Assembly (NCBI GenBank): GCA_028564675.1
Contig: JAOVVO010000423.1
Location: forward strand, 1 to 64,000
Length of the DNA: 64,000 bases
Direction of reading: 5' to 3'
Source: Onchocerca lupi
Taxonomy: Eukaryota; Nematoda; Chromadorea; Rhabditida; Onchocercidae
Position 1 is the first letter of the stretch, and each line of letters starts with the position of its first letter. Position numbers and translations under genes: made by a program. Of this stretch, positions 46,771 to 59,954 are shown piece after piece. The notes under the pieces were generated by a model, which saw only the letters and a list, made by a program, of their open reading frames with translations, was not told the DNA's origin and ran no database searches.

Positions 46771-49322
46771 AAATATTAGTTGAATTACTTTCTAAGAAAA
46801 ATTAAGTGAAACGCAAAAATGCGGACCTAAACTAGAATAAACATAATTACATTTAATAAACATTAAGAAAATAGCGAAGTGGAGAATGAAATAATAAAAC
46901 AAATGATCACTAGACATTTCTTTTTGTCGTTTAAATCTATCCAAGCAAATATCGTACTCGAAGTCACTTTAAAGAAATACTTTAATTACAAGATAGGAGA
47001 ATGAAAACAAGGCAAACGTAAACAGTGAATATTTTCAACCATCCAAATTTATGGCACTAACAAAAGATGGAAACTATTCCCTAACTTAACTCTCTTTAAT
47101 CTTTTATCACTTTTCATTCGTTCTTCTCCACTACTCTTTAAAAAAAAAATATTGATCCCTGACCATTAGAAATCTAATGAATATCAAGACTCGAAGTTTG
47201 AGAAATACAAAGAAGTTAATTTCATTCGGTTCAAACTGAAACGTTGGCAATCTTGATAGTAGAATATGCAAAGGTGCCGAATGTGTACATTTTTCACATC
47301 TTCTTGGAAATTTCCAGACATTTCTTAGCTTCTGTTTGTTTAATTTATCTATCCAAAAAATTTCCCTTAAACTCTTGTGATTAAAAGAGAAAAAAAAATC
47401 ATGAATTTCAGAAAAACGATTATGACTATGATTGCGATTAATGATTACGATTATTAATGATTCGATTATGACTAATTATGACCATTTTATGTTATTGTAT
47501 TGTTTTGCACAATATTCCAAAAATTCCATTCGAAATTATCGACACTAAGAGTAAAAATTTTTCGGAATGAATTCGATAATTTGATGACATAGAAGCGACT
47601 TCAAATGTTTCTTCTCCGAAACACCACACTAGTGGTAAACTTTCGAAGTTAAATGCAACTGCAGTGAATTTAGGGTAATTTCTAGGTAAGGCCTAAAAAT
47701 ATGACTATTAAAATAAGTAATCCGTCCAATCCGCTGCTCATCGGATCAATAGGACAAGATCTCCTGCTATCTATCATCTTTATCGTCAAATGATCGAATG
47801 ATCAAATGATTTCACTCCACACTCGACAACCATCAAAAAAATGAACTCCGCAACACCGCCCTGAAACAACCATTCGATCCAACTGAGAGCGAACTGGACT
47901 GCGAAATGATTCAAATTCGAAAACAAGGCGCCAACCAACACTATCTTTGAATTCAGAATCGTTTCAGGAGCCATCCGGAATAGAAGAGCGAACATTCAGG
48001 CTCCCAGCACGAAAAGTATCAGGATAAGTGTTCCGGCCACTGTGGTTACAAGATTTTCCGGATGTTTTGGGAGTTATTCGGCGACACCTGGTTCGACGAA
48101 CCCATTTCTTAAGTATCCGGAATTTGAATCGTTTTTTTAGTAGCAGAATTAATTTCGCAATTCTCTTGCGCATGAATACCCATAGTTTTTACAAATATGA
48201 TTGCAGAAACGATCATTTGATATAAAGCAAACAGATTTATTTACTTGTATGTTTGATTCCTTACTAACATTGCAATATCAAATATTCAGAAAAAATTCAT
48301 GCAAAACAATCAAATTAACCCATTAAATGCAGTGTAAAAGTACAATGTGTCTTCTAATGCATGCAGCTGTTAAAAAGATATATGCATGATAAAATATATT
48401 TCACATGAAATTGCGAAGACGTTCAGTTCAATACATTTCACATTAGTGATGCAATTGTATGTTGGAAATATTCTACTATAACTATTTTTCTAAGAGCTGG
48501 CAAAGACAACTACAGCCATTTAACCATTTATACTGATCTCTCACTAATCCAACCAACATTTTATATTTTTGTGGGGACATACATTCAACAAAAAAATAAA
48601 ATATGTCAATAGTTGAACTTAATTTATTAAAAATAAAAATATATTGAGGTTGATATTATAACGGAAATATCTTTCTGGTTTGATTCTTAAAATTACTTCT
48701 GATTCCCGAAAACATTATGCAGTTTGGTAATTTTTTCCATTTTCATACTTGAAAGATTGATGAGGTTCGAGTCTGTGCTGAATTAAAACAGTATGGAAAA
48801 GTTTTTGAACCTGAATATGTCGCGCTATCTCCGGTACTTACGATCATTCTCTTCGTTCTACAAATGCAAAATCACCGTTAAACTGGATGAATTAATTTGA
48901 TTCGAATACTTAAGAAAACTTTCGTGGATATCAATCATTACGAAAACTGAAAGTTGATTCGTGAATTATTATCACCAATTTCGAGTAATTGGGCTTTCGA
49001 TACAGTAACCACCAGTATCCAAAATAGACTGCCCGATTTTGGAATGCAAAGAGTTCAATCGCTCAAATCGGAAATCTGCAATGTTTTTCTTGCATCAAAT
49101 TCATATAGCTTCTTGGAAACTTAAAATATTTGATCGAAGACTATAATTTGTTAATGATTAGTTACAGAGATGTTATGTTAAACGTATTTTTGATTTAAAA
49201 AAGTTCCATTTTTTTAGTTGTCCATTCTCCCATGCTCAAACTGTATCTGTCATATGTAGCAGCTGAGCCTTACTCATCGTAATAAACATAACAGTACCCA
49301 CATCTCTTTTATGAGCAAGGCA
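46771..49322. other. Intergenic region with a GC-richer island
   Basis: Upstream of the acidic gene and downstream of the ACAD9-like gene (both minus strand). The block at about 47,600-48,150 is less AT-rich than its surroundings and has short overlapping open frames on both strands without homology; it may be the promoter of the acidic gene. I see no exon that fits either neighbour. Confidence 0.45.
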
Positions 49323-49328
49323 TTTATT
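49323..49328 (-). terminator. Candidate polyadenylation signal of the ACAD9-like gene
   Basis: AATAAA on the minus strand, about 40 bases past the TAA stop at 49369-49371. Confidence 0.5.
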
Positions 49329-49368
49329 ATTGTCCTTCACTCAAATGATCAAACGCAGCCATAGCGTA

Positions 49369-52300
49369 TTATAAATGGGATATAAGATTAAGCAGGATTT
49401 TTTCACTAAACACAAGCACTGCAATTACACCATTTTTTTCTCTTTTTTCAGACGATAGCATTCGACATCGCAGATAATGTAAATGATTATTTCATAAATT
49501 AATGTAATAGTGAAATCTAATAACTTACAGTCATAAAGCTTTCTCAATTCGGCCATCGACATATTGGCCGCTTCAGAACAGTATAACTGTGCCCAAGATA
49601 TCTAAACAAAGCTTCCATATTTTGGAAATAAAAAAGTAAAAACCAAGAACATCCAGATAATAATGTAGATGATAACAGTAACTACAAAGATCGAAAAAAA
49701 CTGCTTAATCATTTGATGACGTTTGTTCTCTATAGCTGTCAACTATAAGATTACTGGAAAAACTTCACGTAGCTAATATTAAAGATAGAACTGCCTAAAT
49801 CGCTTTAGTAACGATGTGAGAAATTCGAAATGTCTTATTATTACTGAGACGAAAGTGATAACTTCTTAGGCTGCTTATATTTTTTAAAAACTTACCTAGC
49901 AATATTTCAAAATTTCTCTCAGTTTTAATATGCGAAGGAATGTAAACTATGGAACGTAAGGATTTCGTATGTAAAGTATGGGTTTCGCGGAAAATTGAAA
50001 GAATGGCAATGCTATTTGATGGATTAACGTACCTCAAGATCACCGTTTCGTAAACCAATCGAATAGGATCGACTTGATCGTGCTATAGTTGCAACCATAC
50101 CAAAATTATATTCAATCACTTTTGAAATGGCTCTAAGTACACTGTAATCGTATATGATGCTTTTCCCATGATTCGAAAGGAGCAAATTAAGCAAAGATTC
50201 TAATCTCCACATCGTGTGCTCTAGATTAGTGCACGCTTCCTGCAAAAAAATAGCTTCCTAGCAATTAAGAAAACATTTTCACTTAGTAATTCTAATTTAA
50301 TTTATATGTCAAAATTTTTTCCACACTCAGAGCAATCAACTATTGCACTAGATAAGACAAAATATGGTCAAATCTGAGATATGATCCGTTGAACTTTTTA
50401 TTCGTATCAAAAGATGCTTTTATACAAAAAATCAAATCTACATTAAACATCAGTGTCATCCAATAGCGTATGGCTTCATTTAAAAGCATACTTTCAATGA
50501 CGGATGTGTGTGCTCTGCGATAAAGTGTTTCAGTTTTGGATCGTGAAATGAAATTGCTTTTTCAACACGGCCAAAAATCCGTTCATAGATTCGTTTATCG
50601 AAGGAGCGCCACTGTCTAAAATTTACGTAAAATACTCAAAAGTTAAAATTATAATCCAGTTCATAAAAAAAAAACAAGCTTGAACCACACAATTTCTTCC
50701 CCGAAGAACAAGAACAAACTAATAAAGAAACTTACTAACTTTATTTTAGCTGCGTTAGTGTTTGCATATGATATAATAACTTGAGATGCCACAAAATTTT
50801 TAAGATCCAATTTAGTACTGCTAAATAAAAGAGCTGCCATTATCTCATTCATCAATCCGTCGAAATTCATACTGGACGTAGCAGCATCCAGTCCAATAAT
50901 ATCTATAGTCGACGAGACAGCTTCAGAAAGCAAATGCCTGGCATACTTCTAAACAGAAATCCAGAAAATTAAAGACAGAGATGTAGTAAAAGTAAAAAAA
51001 AAAAATATTCCGGATAAGTTTGAAGTACTTAATCGGATAACTTTAATTACTGCCAGAGAAATACATTCTCACGATACCCCAAAGTAATGGCACGAAAGAA
51101 ACAATGAAAACTTTCGAGATCGAATGGTAAATAATTGAATCTAAGTCTTGCATAATCCAAACAAGTTTGGCTAGAATTAGCCAACAACAATGGGTCATAC
51201 GAAACTTCAAAGTCACAAAAATAAGAAACTTACATGGATTATTGCTTCCTCGACATCAACTGATAGTATAAGTTCTTCATCGTGAAGTCCACCAACGTAA
51301 TAGCACATTGACTCAAGAACATAAGTATTTAATGCAAGTTTTGTTACCAAATGCTAAATTCGATTGTATTACTCACAGTATAAAATAAATGATTAATACT
51401 GATGTTCTTACTTGAACAATCTTATCTTCTAATCAAAAAAGATGCATTGAAAAAGACGGTCATCAAATGATAGGTAAAAAGTACTCACCTACCTTGATGT
51501 TATTCCTTTCTGCTAATGGCAAATCCTGCTGCAGTGTTGTATTGCAATATTCTGACAAAGTACCTATAAATTACAAAAAAAATTTCTACGTAATAGAACA
51601 ATTTTTCTTAACACATTCTTGGCAATGCGGAATTTGATCAAGTTCAAAAAGATCATGTACTTTCATGCTAACTGTCATGAGCGATATTAGAAAAATACAC
51701 CTCACTGCAAATACCATCATATTGCAGTGTTTCTAGCCACAAAAACTTTTTTGGAGCATGAGTGAGGTAAGAATTATGATTAGAACAGTGCAGGAACAAG
51801 TCCAATAAATCACGACAGAACAGAGAAAAATAATGTACAACATACTCATTAAAGTTTTCATGCAACCTACAACGGCAGCACCAAATGTAATCCTTTTTAC
51901 CAATGTTTGTTGCGAGATTTTTTTTCCATCTTCAAGTTTCCCTAACATCGAAGTTGGTTCTACACTCATCTGCTCCCATGAATTAACTGAAGAGATGGGA
52001 GTGCAATTAAAATAGTTGGAAATGTTATGATATTCCACAAAATTGGACTTTCAATGAATCTTTGGAAAAAATCTTAAATGATTTAAAAAATATTTACTTT
52101 CCAATCCATTTCTCCCAAAAATAAAAGTTTTCGATCCCATTTCAAAAGTATCATTGTCCATATCTTTTCTTTCAACAAGGTAGCATACGTTCTTTCCATC
52201 CTGGAAATGATTAACGAGCAAATTTTATGGCAAATAGATTCCAACTATTTTATTTCTTCCCACAAAAGTCTCCTATTATCCTGAACATCCCCAAAAATTA

Positions 52301-54071
52301 AATTTGTACTAGGAAAGCAATGAATATTATAGTAAATGAAGTATTCCGAGAATATAAGGAGCATAAAATATCGGCAGCACATTCAGCGTAAGAATTATGG
52401 GGAAAAATTAATCAATGACATGTCCAACGCGTGAATGGACAACTTACAAAGCCATTATTACTGCCACTAAATAATCGAAAATTCCCCGTAGTTCAAACAA
52501 GAAGCTTTTTCAGCAAAACAATAATAAGGATCTCTTAAATTTATGCGACCAATAAATCGAACCTGCTTGGCAAAAACGAGTAGCAAATTAGCATCTGATG
52601 CATTAATAAAGTGATTTGTTGCAATCAATTTTTGTTTACCATCAATAAGTTCACATGAAGATGTCACTGATTCCAAACTCGAATCCCTGAAAATATTAAA
52701 AAACTAATCCATCGAGATATCCACGCATCACTTTTTTTTTTTTTTTTCTCATTAAGCGAAAAATGGACATTATCCGCGAAAGACATCTGCGGATTACACA
52801 GAATTACACAAGTGCTGCAATTTATGAATTTTTTGCAAGACAAAGCTGACAATATTTTAAAACAAAAATGCATCAAAATCTCGGACCTGGAAAAACCAAC
52901 TACAGGTCGAATTACTCCCGATGCAATTTGTGGAAGATAATGTGACTTCTGTTGATCGCTACCGTATAGCAAAATAAGAGACGCTGCTAAATGAGTCTGT
53001 TCGAAACGAAAATAAAAACTCCAATACGATCCTAATCCCTCACAAATAGTCAAAAGATCTTTGTAACAAATGTCGGCACCACCTGAATATTTCTATTTGT
53101 AATAAATTGCTAGTGAAAGAGAAATTTCAAAATGAAAGAAAAATCTGTTTTTATCGTTATACTGTGTTACAATATTTGTTCAAATAAAACGATTACAAAA
53201 GATGAGATAATTTTAACATCCCATGCTACCTCTATAATTGCGATGATGACCAGAGACATTTCTTTCTATTCATTTATTTCTTATGAAAATGATGTAAAAT
53301 CAAAATAACACACCGTATTCCTTAGGAACAGTGTAAGAAGAGAGTTTGTATTTGTCCCAAAGAGATGTAACAGAATCCTCCTGAACAGCTGAAAACTGAC
53401 TACGTGAAATCATACAAGATAAAGATATGATGTTTTCTATAGTACATCAAATTTTCCCTAGATATTGCAATGGCATACTTCCTTTAACTAACCAGATGCT
53501 TTGATGTCATCCTTGAGTGCAGATACTAACTGCAATATACTCTCAACTGCATCCGTGTCAGAATATTCTGGATAAATGAAGAAATCCTTAAAAACATTGA
53601 TAATTTTAAGTACAAAACAGTGAAGCTTACAAAGTGAAGTTTTTTGCTTCATTCACTCATTGCGAAGTTTTGCAACAGTTAAAAGCTAGTTTTGTTAAAT
53701 TAAGGGACTCAACTACTGCAATGCTCGGCAGACAACCTACAAAATGACAACACATAGATCAACGACATTCAGGGAAAACAGTGAAACTTAATGAGAAAAT
53801 CTCGCATAAAACTAGTGATTTTAAATGATTTACAAGGAAATTTTGAAAGAAGCAAAGGAAGCAATGAGAAAATTGCCATTTTATTAAAAGAAACTCCCAT
53901 TTTAGGATATAAAACTACAGCTGCAGGAATACAGTGAAACCTATGAGTAAGTAGTAACAAAAGCTTTTGAAACAGATTTTTCCAAATCGAAGAAAAAACT
54001 TTGCTATGTAAATTTTCTAAAAAAAAAATCTTGAAAGAATCAAACAGGGTATCGAAATTTATAATTATCTG

Positions 54072-54107
<36 letters not shown>

Positions 54108-54359
54108 GCTCAGTGTAATAAAATAGAAAAATACTTTTTCAAAGCGATTCAGTGCAAGTCCACGACTCAATGAAACTCTTTGAATTGGTATGCCATATTC
54201 TTTGACAATATCAAGTGCTGATAAACCATCTGTTCCTTTCATAGGTTTGATATTTTCTGCTCCTACCAGATGGCAACTTCTCATCGATAACACTCCATTT
54301 GTACGAATAGAACATGACTGAAACAGGACCGTTTTCAACGCATAACAACTTCTCCTCAT
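49369..54359 (-). CDS. ACAD9-like acyl-CoA-dehydrogenase-fold protein, catalytic residues lost (15 exons, 603 aa)
   Basis: Exons are 54359-54135, 53586-53493, 53388-53314, 53082-52887, 52686-52563, 52200-52098, 51986-51867, 51563-51489, 51428-51412, 51353-51234, 50948-50740, 50615-50492, 50239-50033, 49601-49529 and 49418-49369. All phases agree; the length is close to human ACAD9 (621). ACAD9 and VLCAD are mitochondrial; ACAD9 also builds complex I with ECSIT, NDUFAF1 and TMEM126B. Seen: an N-terminal Arg/Ser presequence-like stretch; VPKEYGG (about 126); HYLPQIASG (about 180); the ACAD9/VLCAD-specific C-terminal domain with RSSRSYSIGLRN (about 548-560). Missing: the FAD/substrate loop TEPxSGSD is replaced by SRDSSLES (about 196), and the catalytic base motif FEGTNEILR reads FSSTKLDLK (425-433), Glu to Ser. 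Probably a structural, assembly-only paralogue (inferred). The CAG acceptor lies five bases before the ATG. Confidence 0.88.
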
Positions 54360-54364
54360 TTATC

Positions 54365-54372
54365 CTGCAAAG
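54365..54372 (-). promoter_or_regulatory. Probable trans-splice acceptor of the ACAD9-like gene
   Basis: TTCTTTGCAG on the minus strand, followed by GATAA and then the ATG. Confidence 0.55.
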
Positions 54373-55414
54373 AATTTAATTAAAATCTATTTCTCGCTGA
54401 TAAATGATTAAGAGACGGTTCAAATCATTGAAGTTATGAATGTACATTGTTGGAAATAATCTGCATATAAAAAAAAAAAAACAAAGATTCCAATTGTCCC
54501 CTCAAATATCTTCAACAGACTTTATTGGTCAATATCTCAAGTTCATCTCTTTTCTCTATTTATCTTCCATCAAAGTATTTCTTCCGTTTAGTACTTCAAT
54601 CCTCGCTTATAAAGCAAAACGATTCCTATGGATACTACTAACATGCTTATTGTAAGCTATCCTTTGAAGCGCTCGAATGACAGGAAAATCGTTTACTATT
54701 CAAACCAAGAAAAAAAAAAGAAAAAAAGGATTGTTATGGGGAGCCTATGAAAAGAATTTTCTATACACTAATCATTTCCTTCCTTCCTTTGCTATTTAAT
54801 CACTACCTCATCATCTTAAACGACTTATTTCATCAAAGTAAATAGAAGCATAGAGCAATGAATAAAGTAACATATCAATGAAGTAAGCCACGAACAATAA
54901 TATTTAACCGGAAGCGTCAATATCCGACGATCGATATCACACTACCAGATGGCCCAACAGATTCCGGACGAAAATCTAACAGATCATTTGGTGATTCCAT
55001 AAACTGAATCCCTACGATCGTATGTGTCTTCCACGAAACTTTTGTGGAAATGGGAGCAATCTCATGTGCGTCAAGTACTAATTTACTTCACAGGAAACAT
55101 CCGGAAATGAAATCTTAACCTCGGGACAGAAGGTTTCATTTTAACCAGAAGGACGTGACCTATTTCTAGAAGTTGGGAACGACACTTCTTATCTCTCATC
55201 AGATGTTTGATAATCATTATTGTTCGTTTGTCTAACTGTGTTTTCCGGAAAAGGTAATTCTAAAAAAATAATTTTTCAGAGAAATCATTACAGAATATGC
55301 AAAACGAATATAACTCCCTAGCGCCAGTGTATTTTGCTCTTTTAAACCTATTTGCACAACTAGTTTAAAACTTATGGTTTAAAATTTCAACTTTTTTATT
55401 ATATATATTTTTTA
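54373..55414. other. Divergent promoter region between the ACAD9-like and DNAJC2 genes
   Basis: About 1 kb separates two head-to-head genes. The centre (54,900-55,250) is GC-richer and holds ACCGGAAGCG at 54907-54916, an ETS-type core often found in bidirectional promoters of mitochondrial genes, plus other CCGGA motifs. No coding signal seen. Confidence 0.4.
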
Positions 55415-55417
55415 CAG
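55415..55417 (+). promoter_or_regulatory. Probable trans-splice acceptor of the DNAJC2 gene
   Basis: TATTTTTTACAG followed by GCCATA and the ATG at 55424. Confidence 0.55.
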
Positions 55418-55423
55418 GCCATA

Positions 55424-58400
55424 ATGCAGTTATCCGGGCTGGATTTGGCCATTTATGGATTTAGCCGGAATGTACGGAAAGTAGAGAAAGCAGGGATTTC
55501 CTACGAATTACGTATTATACGCGATAAACTAACACTTGGTTTAAGTACTGAACCTGTTTTGAAACAGTCATCAACCGTTGATTGCCTTGCTGAAAACTGG
55601 ACTAATTTGGACAGCGCGGAAGGCAATGGGACCGATGTAACGGTTTTTGCTTTTAAAAAAAAATTTAATGCAAAAAAATTGAATTATTATGAGTCAATGT
55701 TCTTAAATAAGACGAAGAAACAGTATGAATTCAGGCAGTACAAGATTTTATGGATTTGGATGACGAGCAGTATCTCAGTTTTTTGAAAAGTCTGGATCCG
55801 AAACATTGCAAAGATCAAGATCATTACAAAGTTCTTGGGTTATCAAACCTACGCTGGCAAGCTAGCATTTCGCAGATTCGTACTGCCTGTAAGTTATAAA
55901 AGTTATCATTTATTTTTTGTTTTTAGTGCCTCAAGTTTTTTAAGGTGAAGTCAAATTATGTTAAACTTAGTTTATTCTGATTTGTATCCTGGTGACAGTC
56001 AACAAAGTTTGAGACTTCTCTGACTTGAAATTTTTAGTGTGGACTTAGTTTTCATATGTGCAACGTTGCACAGGCTGTCTAGTTTTTAAATATCTTATGA
56101 TGCTGAGAATTCTAAAACTGCAATTTTTGTAAATTTGCGAAATGGTATTTTTGTCTTTATTTATTTATTTTTTAATCTTTATCCTCGAAATGAAATCTTT
56201 GCAGATCGTGCCAAAGTGTTGAAGCATCATCCGGATAAGAACAATGCTGTAAAAGTTGAAGCCGGTGGTGCTGAAGACTATTTCACATGTATTACCAAAG
56301 CGTATGAGCAATTAGGATTATCGGAACAGAAAAGAAGAGCCTATGATTCTGTAGATCCATTATTCGATGATTCGATCCCGGATGAGAAAATGATCAACCC
56401 CGTCAATTTTTACGATATTTTGACGCCGGTCTTTACTAGGAATGCAAGGTTTTTACATAATATAATTTTTTTTTAAAGTCATTTCAAGTTCTGCTATTGT
56501 TACACTTTTTTATTGGTCGGATAAAAACTCCATTTTTCGTATTATTTGTCCGGTTGTGAAACGGCTATTATGGATTCATAACTTTTCCCCCGCACGTCCA
56601 TAAGACTGTAATTAGCAGTAGCATTACTCGCATCGTAAGGAAAGATAATTTTTGGTGTAGTATTTAAACAAACACGAATTAGCATTCCATTTTTTCTGAA
56701 TAAAGTATTTATTTGATTTTGTAGCTTACTACAACTTCAATCTTGGGAAATCTCTTCGCCATTTTATTTTCGCTGTTATTTGAACGTTCTGATCAAATTT
56801 TGTTGATTCTTTAACATGATGACAAATATTACGGAGATTTTTAAGGTTATTAGAGTAGAAATTTAAGACTCACATTTCATTAACTTCCTGAAAACAAAAG
56901 AAAATGTTGTCTGTTGTTTGAAACTCTCTCACAAAGAAAACGAGGAATTTGTACTTATGTAAGGGATTAGAAGTTTATATCATTTTTAGATGGTCTGTTC
57001 AACAACCGGTACCATTATTAGGTGATAGCAGTAGCGCACAAGTTGAAGTGGACAGGTTTTACTCATTTTGGTTTAACTGGAATTCGTGGCGTGAATTCTC
57101 ATATTTGGACGAAGAGGATAAAGAGAAAGGAGAAGATCGATGGGAAAGACGTGAAATTGAGAAAATAAATAAGGTTAATATTCAGTTTTTGAATAGGATC
57201 GAAGATAACCCATCTTTTATTTGAAAAGATTTCTCGAAATTACTGAAAATCGTTATCATTTCACGTGAAGAAGCATCAAATATCTCTACATTTTATCATC
57301 AATGCATTTAAATTATTATTTACTTAATCAAAGTTCTCCTCACATCTTTTTATATTCGTAAACACAAGTTCTTGTGTATCAATTTACCATGTCTAAATTA
57401 TAAAATTTTGTATGGTTTTGATTAGGTTGAGCGAGAGAAACGGCGTAAGAATGAAATGAAACGAATCAGAAATCTTGTTGAAATGGCGTACCGTAAAGAT
57501 CCCCGAGTAGCATTGTTCAGGGAGCAGGAAAAACTGAAAAAGGAGAAACAAAGGGACGAACGTAGAAGGGCTTTGGAAGAGAAGAAAGCCCTGGATGAGA
57601 AGAAGAAATTGGTAATGTCTGGTTTGAGCTTAAGGTTTAACAATGGTACTGTCTTTTGCAAAGAGCAAAGTAAATGAATTTTAGAGATTTTTTTTTTTAG
57701 GAAATTGAATTAAAAAATAGAAAAATAGAGGAGGAACAATTAGAAAAAGAACGGCAGCAGCGGGCTTACGAAAAACGATTAAAAGAGCAACAGAAAAAAC
57801 AGCTTAGCGAAGCTCGAAGGAAACTGCGTAAAACCGCTGAGGTTTGTTGCATCGAACTGCTATGTTAGAAAACTCTTCTCTGGATGTTATGATAGTGGAA
57901 ATGATTACATACATGATAGAAAAGCTTCAGAGGAACTGCGAAGAAATAATCCTATGTTGATCGACTGAGACAAGCGTTTCGAACTCCAAAATTCTAATGA
58001 ATAAGTGGAATAATGGGACGGTTCAACGGCTTATGCCGTCAGTCTCCTTCGAGTCGTTTTCCATAGTCGTGGGGTAGGCATCGTGATGAGGAAGCAATAC
58101 TAAATGATTCCCAGATAAGATATTGTTAATCAAAAATTTAATTTTGAAAAAAAGCTGCAATGTTTAGAGTAAGAATTACTGGGATGCAGACGTTTCATCG
58201 AAATTATCTTGTCTAGAAGTAATTGAACATATCTGTTTGCGATTTGATGCAGTTCGTTTAAATGGAATCACCGCCAAGCTTGAACTGGTAAACAGTTTCA
58301 CGGAAGCAATGGAAACTTTAAACGTTCAGGTACACTTGTTTGCTTGGAACAAATTTTATTGCCATGAAATATAATCTCTTGTTTTTTGTTACATACTTAG

Positions 58401-59954
58401 TGCTGTTAAAATTGTTGGGTGATGTATTAGTTTTATTCATTGGAATTTCATCATTTCCAACTGAATAGATAATACTTCAGAAGGAAAATAGTACATTTTC
58501 TGGGTTGTAGCTCTTTTATGGAACTGTGAGTTTCAGATTCATAAAGAAGTTCCAGAAAGTGTCGAGACGAAAGATGGAGTTTCCGAGAATGCTGCAGATA
58601 ACATATCTCGTTGGTCTGCTGATGAAATTATGTTACTGGTCAAAGCTACTACTTTGTATCCCATCGGCACCATCAAAAGGTTGAAACACATACTTTGTAT
58701 AGCAGTTCATATCTCGATTTATTCTTTACTTTGAACCGATATTATTTAGTGTTGTAAATTATGAACAAGTAGAATGTGTGTTGAAGCCGACCATAATATA
58801 GAAATTTCCGAAAATTTTTGATGTGGCTGTATTTTGCAGAATTAAATTTAAAAAAAGATGTTTTTAGATGGCTAGAGATTGCAAACTATGTCAATGAGCA
58901 CCGTGAAAATAAGAATGCAAAGAAGAAAACAGAAAAAGACGTCTTGATTCAGGTATTTAGTTTTAGTTATTCATTAATAGCGCCTTTTGAGAGCCGTATA
59001 TGTACTTTGAGGTGCAGTCTTCTTTTACATACTATATATCGTGAAATATGCTATAAAGGACTGGAAAATTTCGTTTTTACTCATGTTAAATTTGGTATTC
59101 ACAGAGACGAATCGAGTACTTTGCAAAATAGACGGCACTAAAAAAATCAGGATCCATATTGCAATTCATTGAAATCACACTATATATTTTTCACTTCAGA
59201 TGCTTTAATTGTGTTATAAATTCATTTTCTGCAATTCATTAAAGTACGAAAATCACTTGGTTTTAGGTTAAAACATTGAAGTCACTAAATAATGCTCAAG
59301 ACCAAAAGAAAGTGAAAGATATTTTGATTAATCCAGCAAAAGGAAGTGAATTGGAATGGAAAGCAGAAGAACAAAAGTTGCTTGAAACAGCGCTTAAAGA
59401 ATTCCCCTCATCAGATCCAGACCGTTGGGAAAATATTGCAAATTTTGTAGGAAGATCAAGGAAGGATTGTATAAGGAGGTTGGTAAATTATTTTTTATGC
59501 TGCTATAAATCTTGCTCGACAACATGACTGTTGATAGGAAGACGGGAAGCGAGGGAAATAGATCATAGGAAACTCTTAGATCTTCCACGGCAATTTAGGG
59601 TATTTGCCTAGAATTTCGGTATTGTAGGATCACCCCATTATTGGACTGTTTCTGGACTTCGTTTTTTCAATATCTTCTACTTTTTTTTATACTCGAATTA
59701 CGCTTTCTCTTTACTTTTCTGTCTCTGTCAGATTGTTATGTGTCAGGCAAATTCTTCGCTCATCGAAGATCCTTAAAATTCAAACAGAGGACATTAAATC
59801 CGAAAAATTGTCACTTTGAAATACAACTCTGTTCATCAATCCCAGGCCAGTTTTTGTTTTTCTTCTCAAGAATTAGTTTTAAAAAAAGCCTCTCATTTTC
59901 AGATTTAAGTATCTCGCAGAAGTGGTGAAAAGTAAGAAGGAGCAGTTTCCTTAA
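55424..59954 (+). CDS. DNAJC2: DnaJ homolog subfamily C member 2 (zuotin/MPP11; 11 exons, 591 aa)
   Basis: Exons are 55424-55636, 55735-55888, 56205-56448, 56990-57173, 57426-57611, 57701-57841, 58168-58329, 58537-58679, 58868-58952, 59267-59478 and 59903-59954; phases agree. Zuotin/DNAJC2 is the J-protein of the ribosome-associated complex: with an Hsp70-like partner it stimulates Hsp70 on nascent chains at the ribosome exit, and its metazoan form also binds chromatin through SANT domains. Seen: LDPK..KDQDHYKVLGL (about 92-106), J-domain helix II with HPD (131-133), DYFTCITKAYE, the zuotin-homology block RFYSFWFNWNSWREFSYLDE (about 224-243), a long Lys/Glu/Arg charged helix (about 265-375), SANT 1 starting RWSADEIMLLVKA (about 455) and SANT 2 (WKAEEQKLLETALKEFP, about 535). 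It ends KKEQFP. Length is near human (621). Exon 1 (71 aa) is poorly conserved. Head-to-head with the ACAD9-like gene. Confidence 0.95.

Noticed and set aside
47786..48225. Possible genes on both strands in the GC-richer island
   Set aside because: The frames are short, overlap one another on opposite strands, have no splice-consistent extension and no family resemblance.
51630..51760. Possible extra ACAD9 exon near 51.7 kb (minus)
   Set aside because: Joining exon 7 (ending 51867) directly to 51563 keeps phase and homology; the 51.7-kb frame adds nothing recognisable.
55637..55786. Open continuation of DNAJC2 exon 1 past 55636
   Set aside because: Reading on ends at a stop and misses the conserved LDPK..DHY region; removing 55637-55734 as an intron restores the family sequence in phase.
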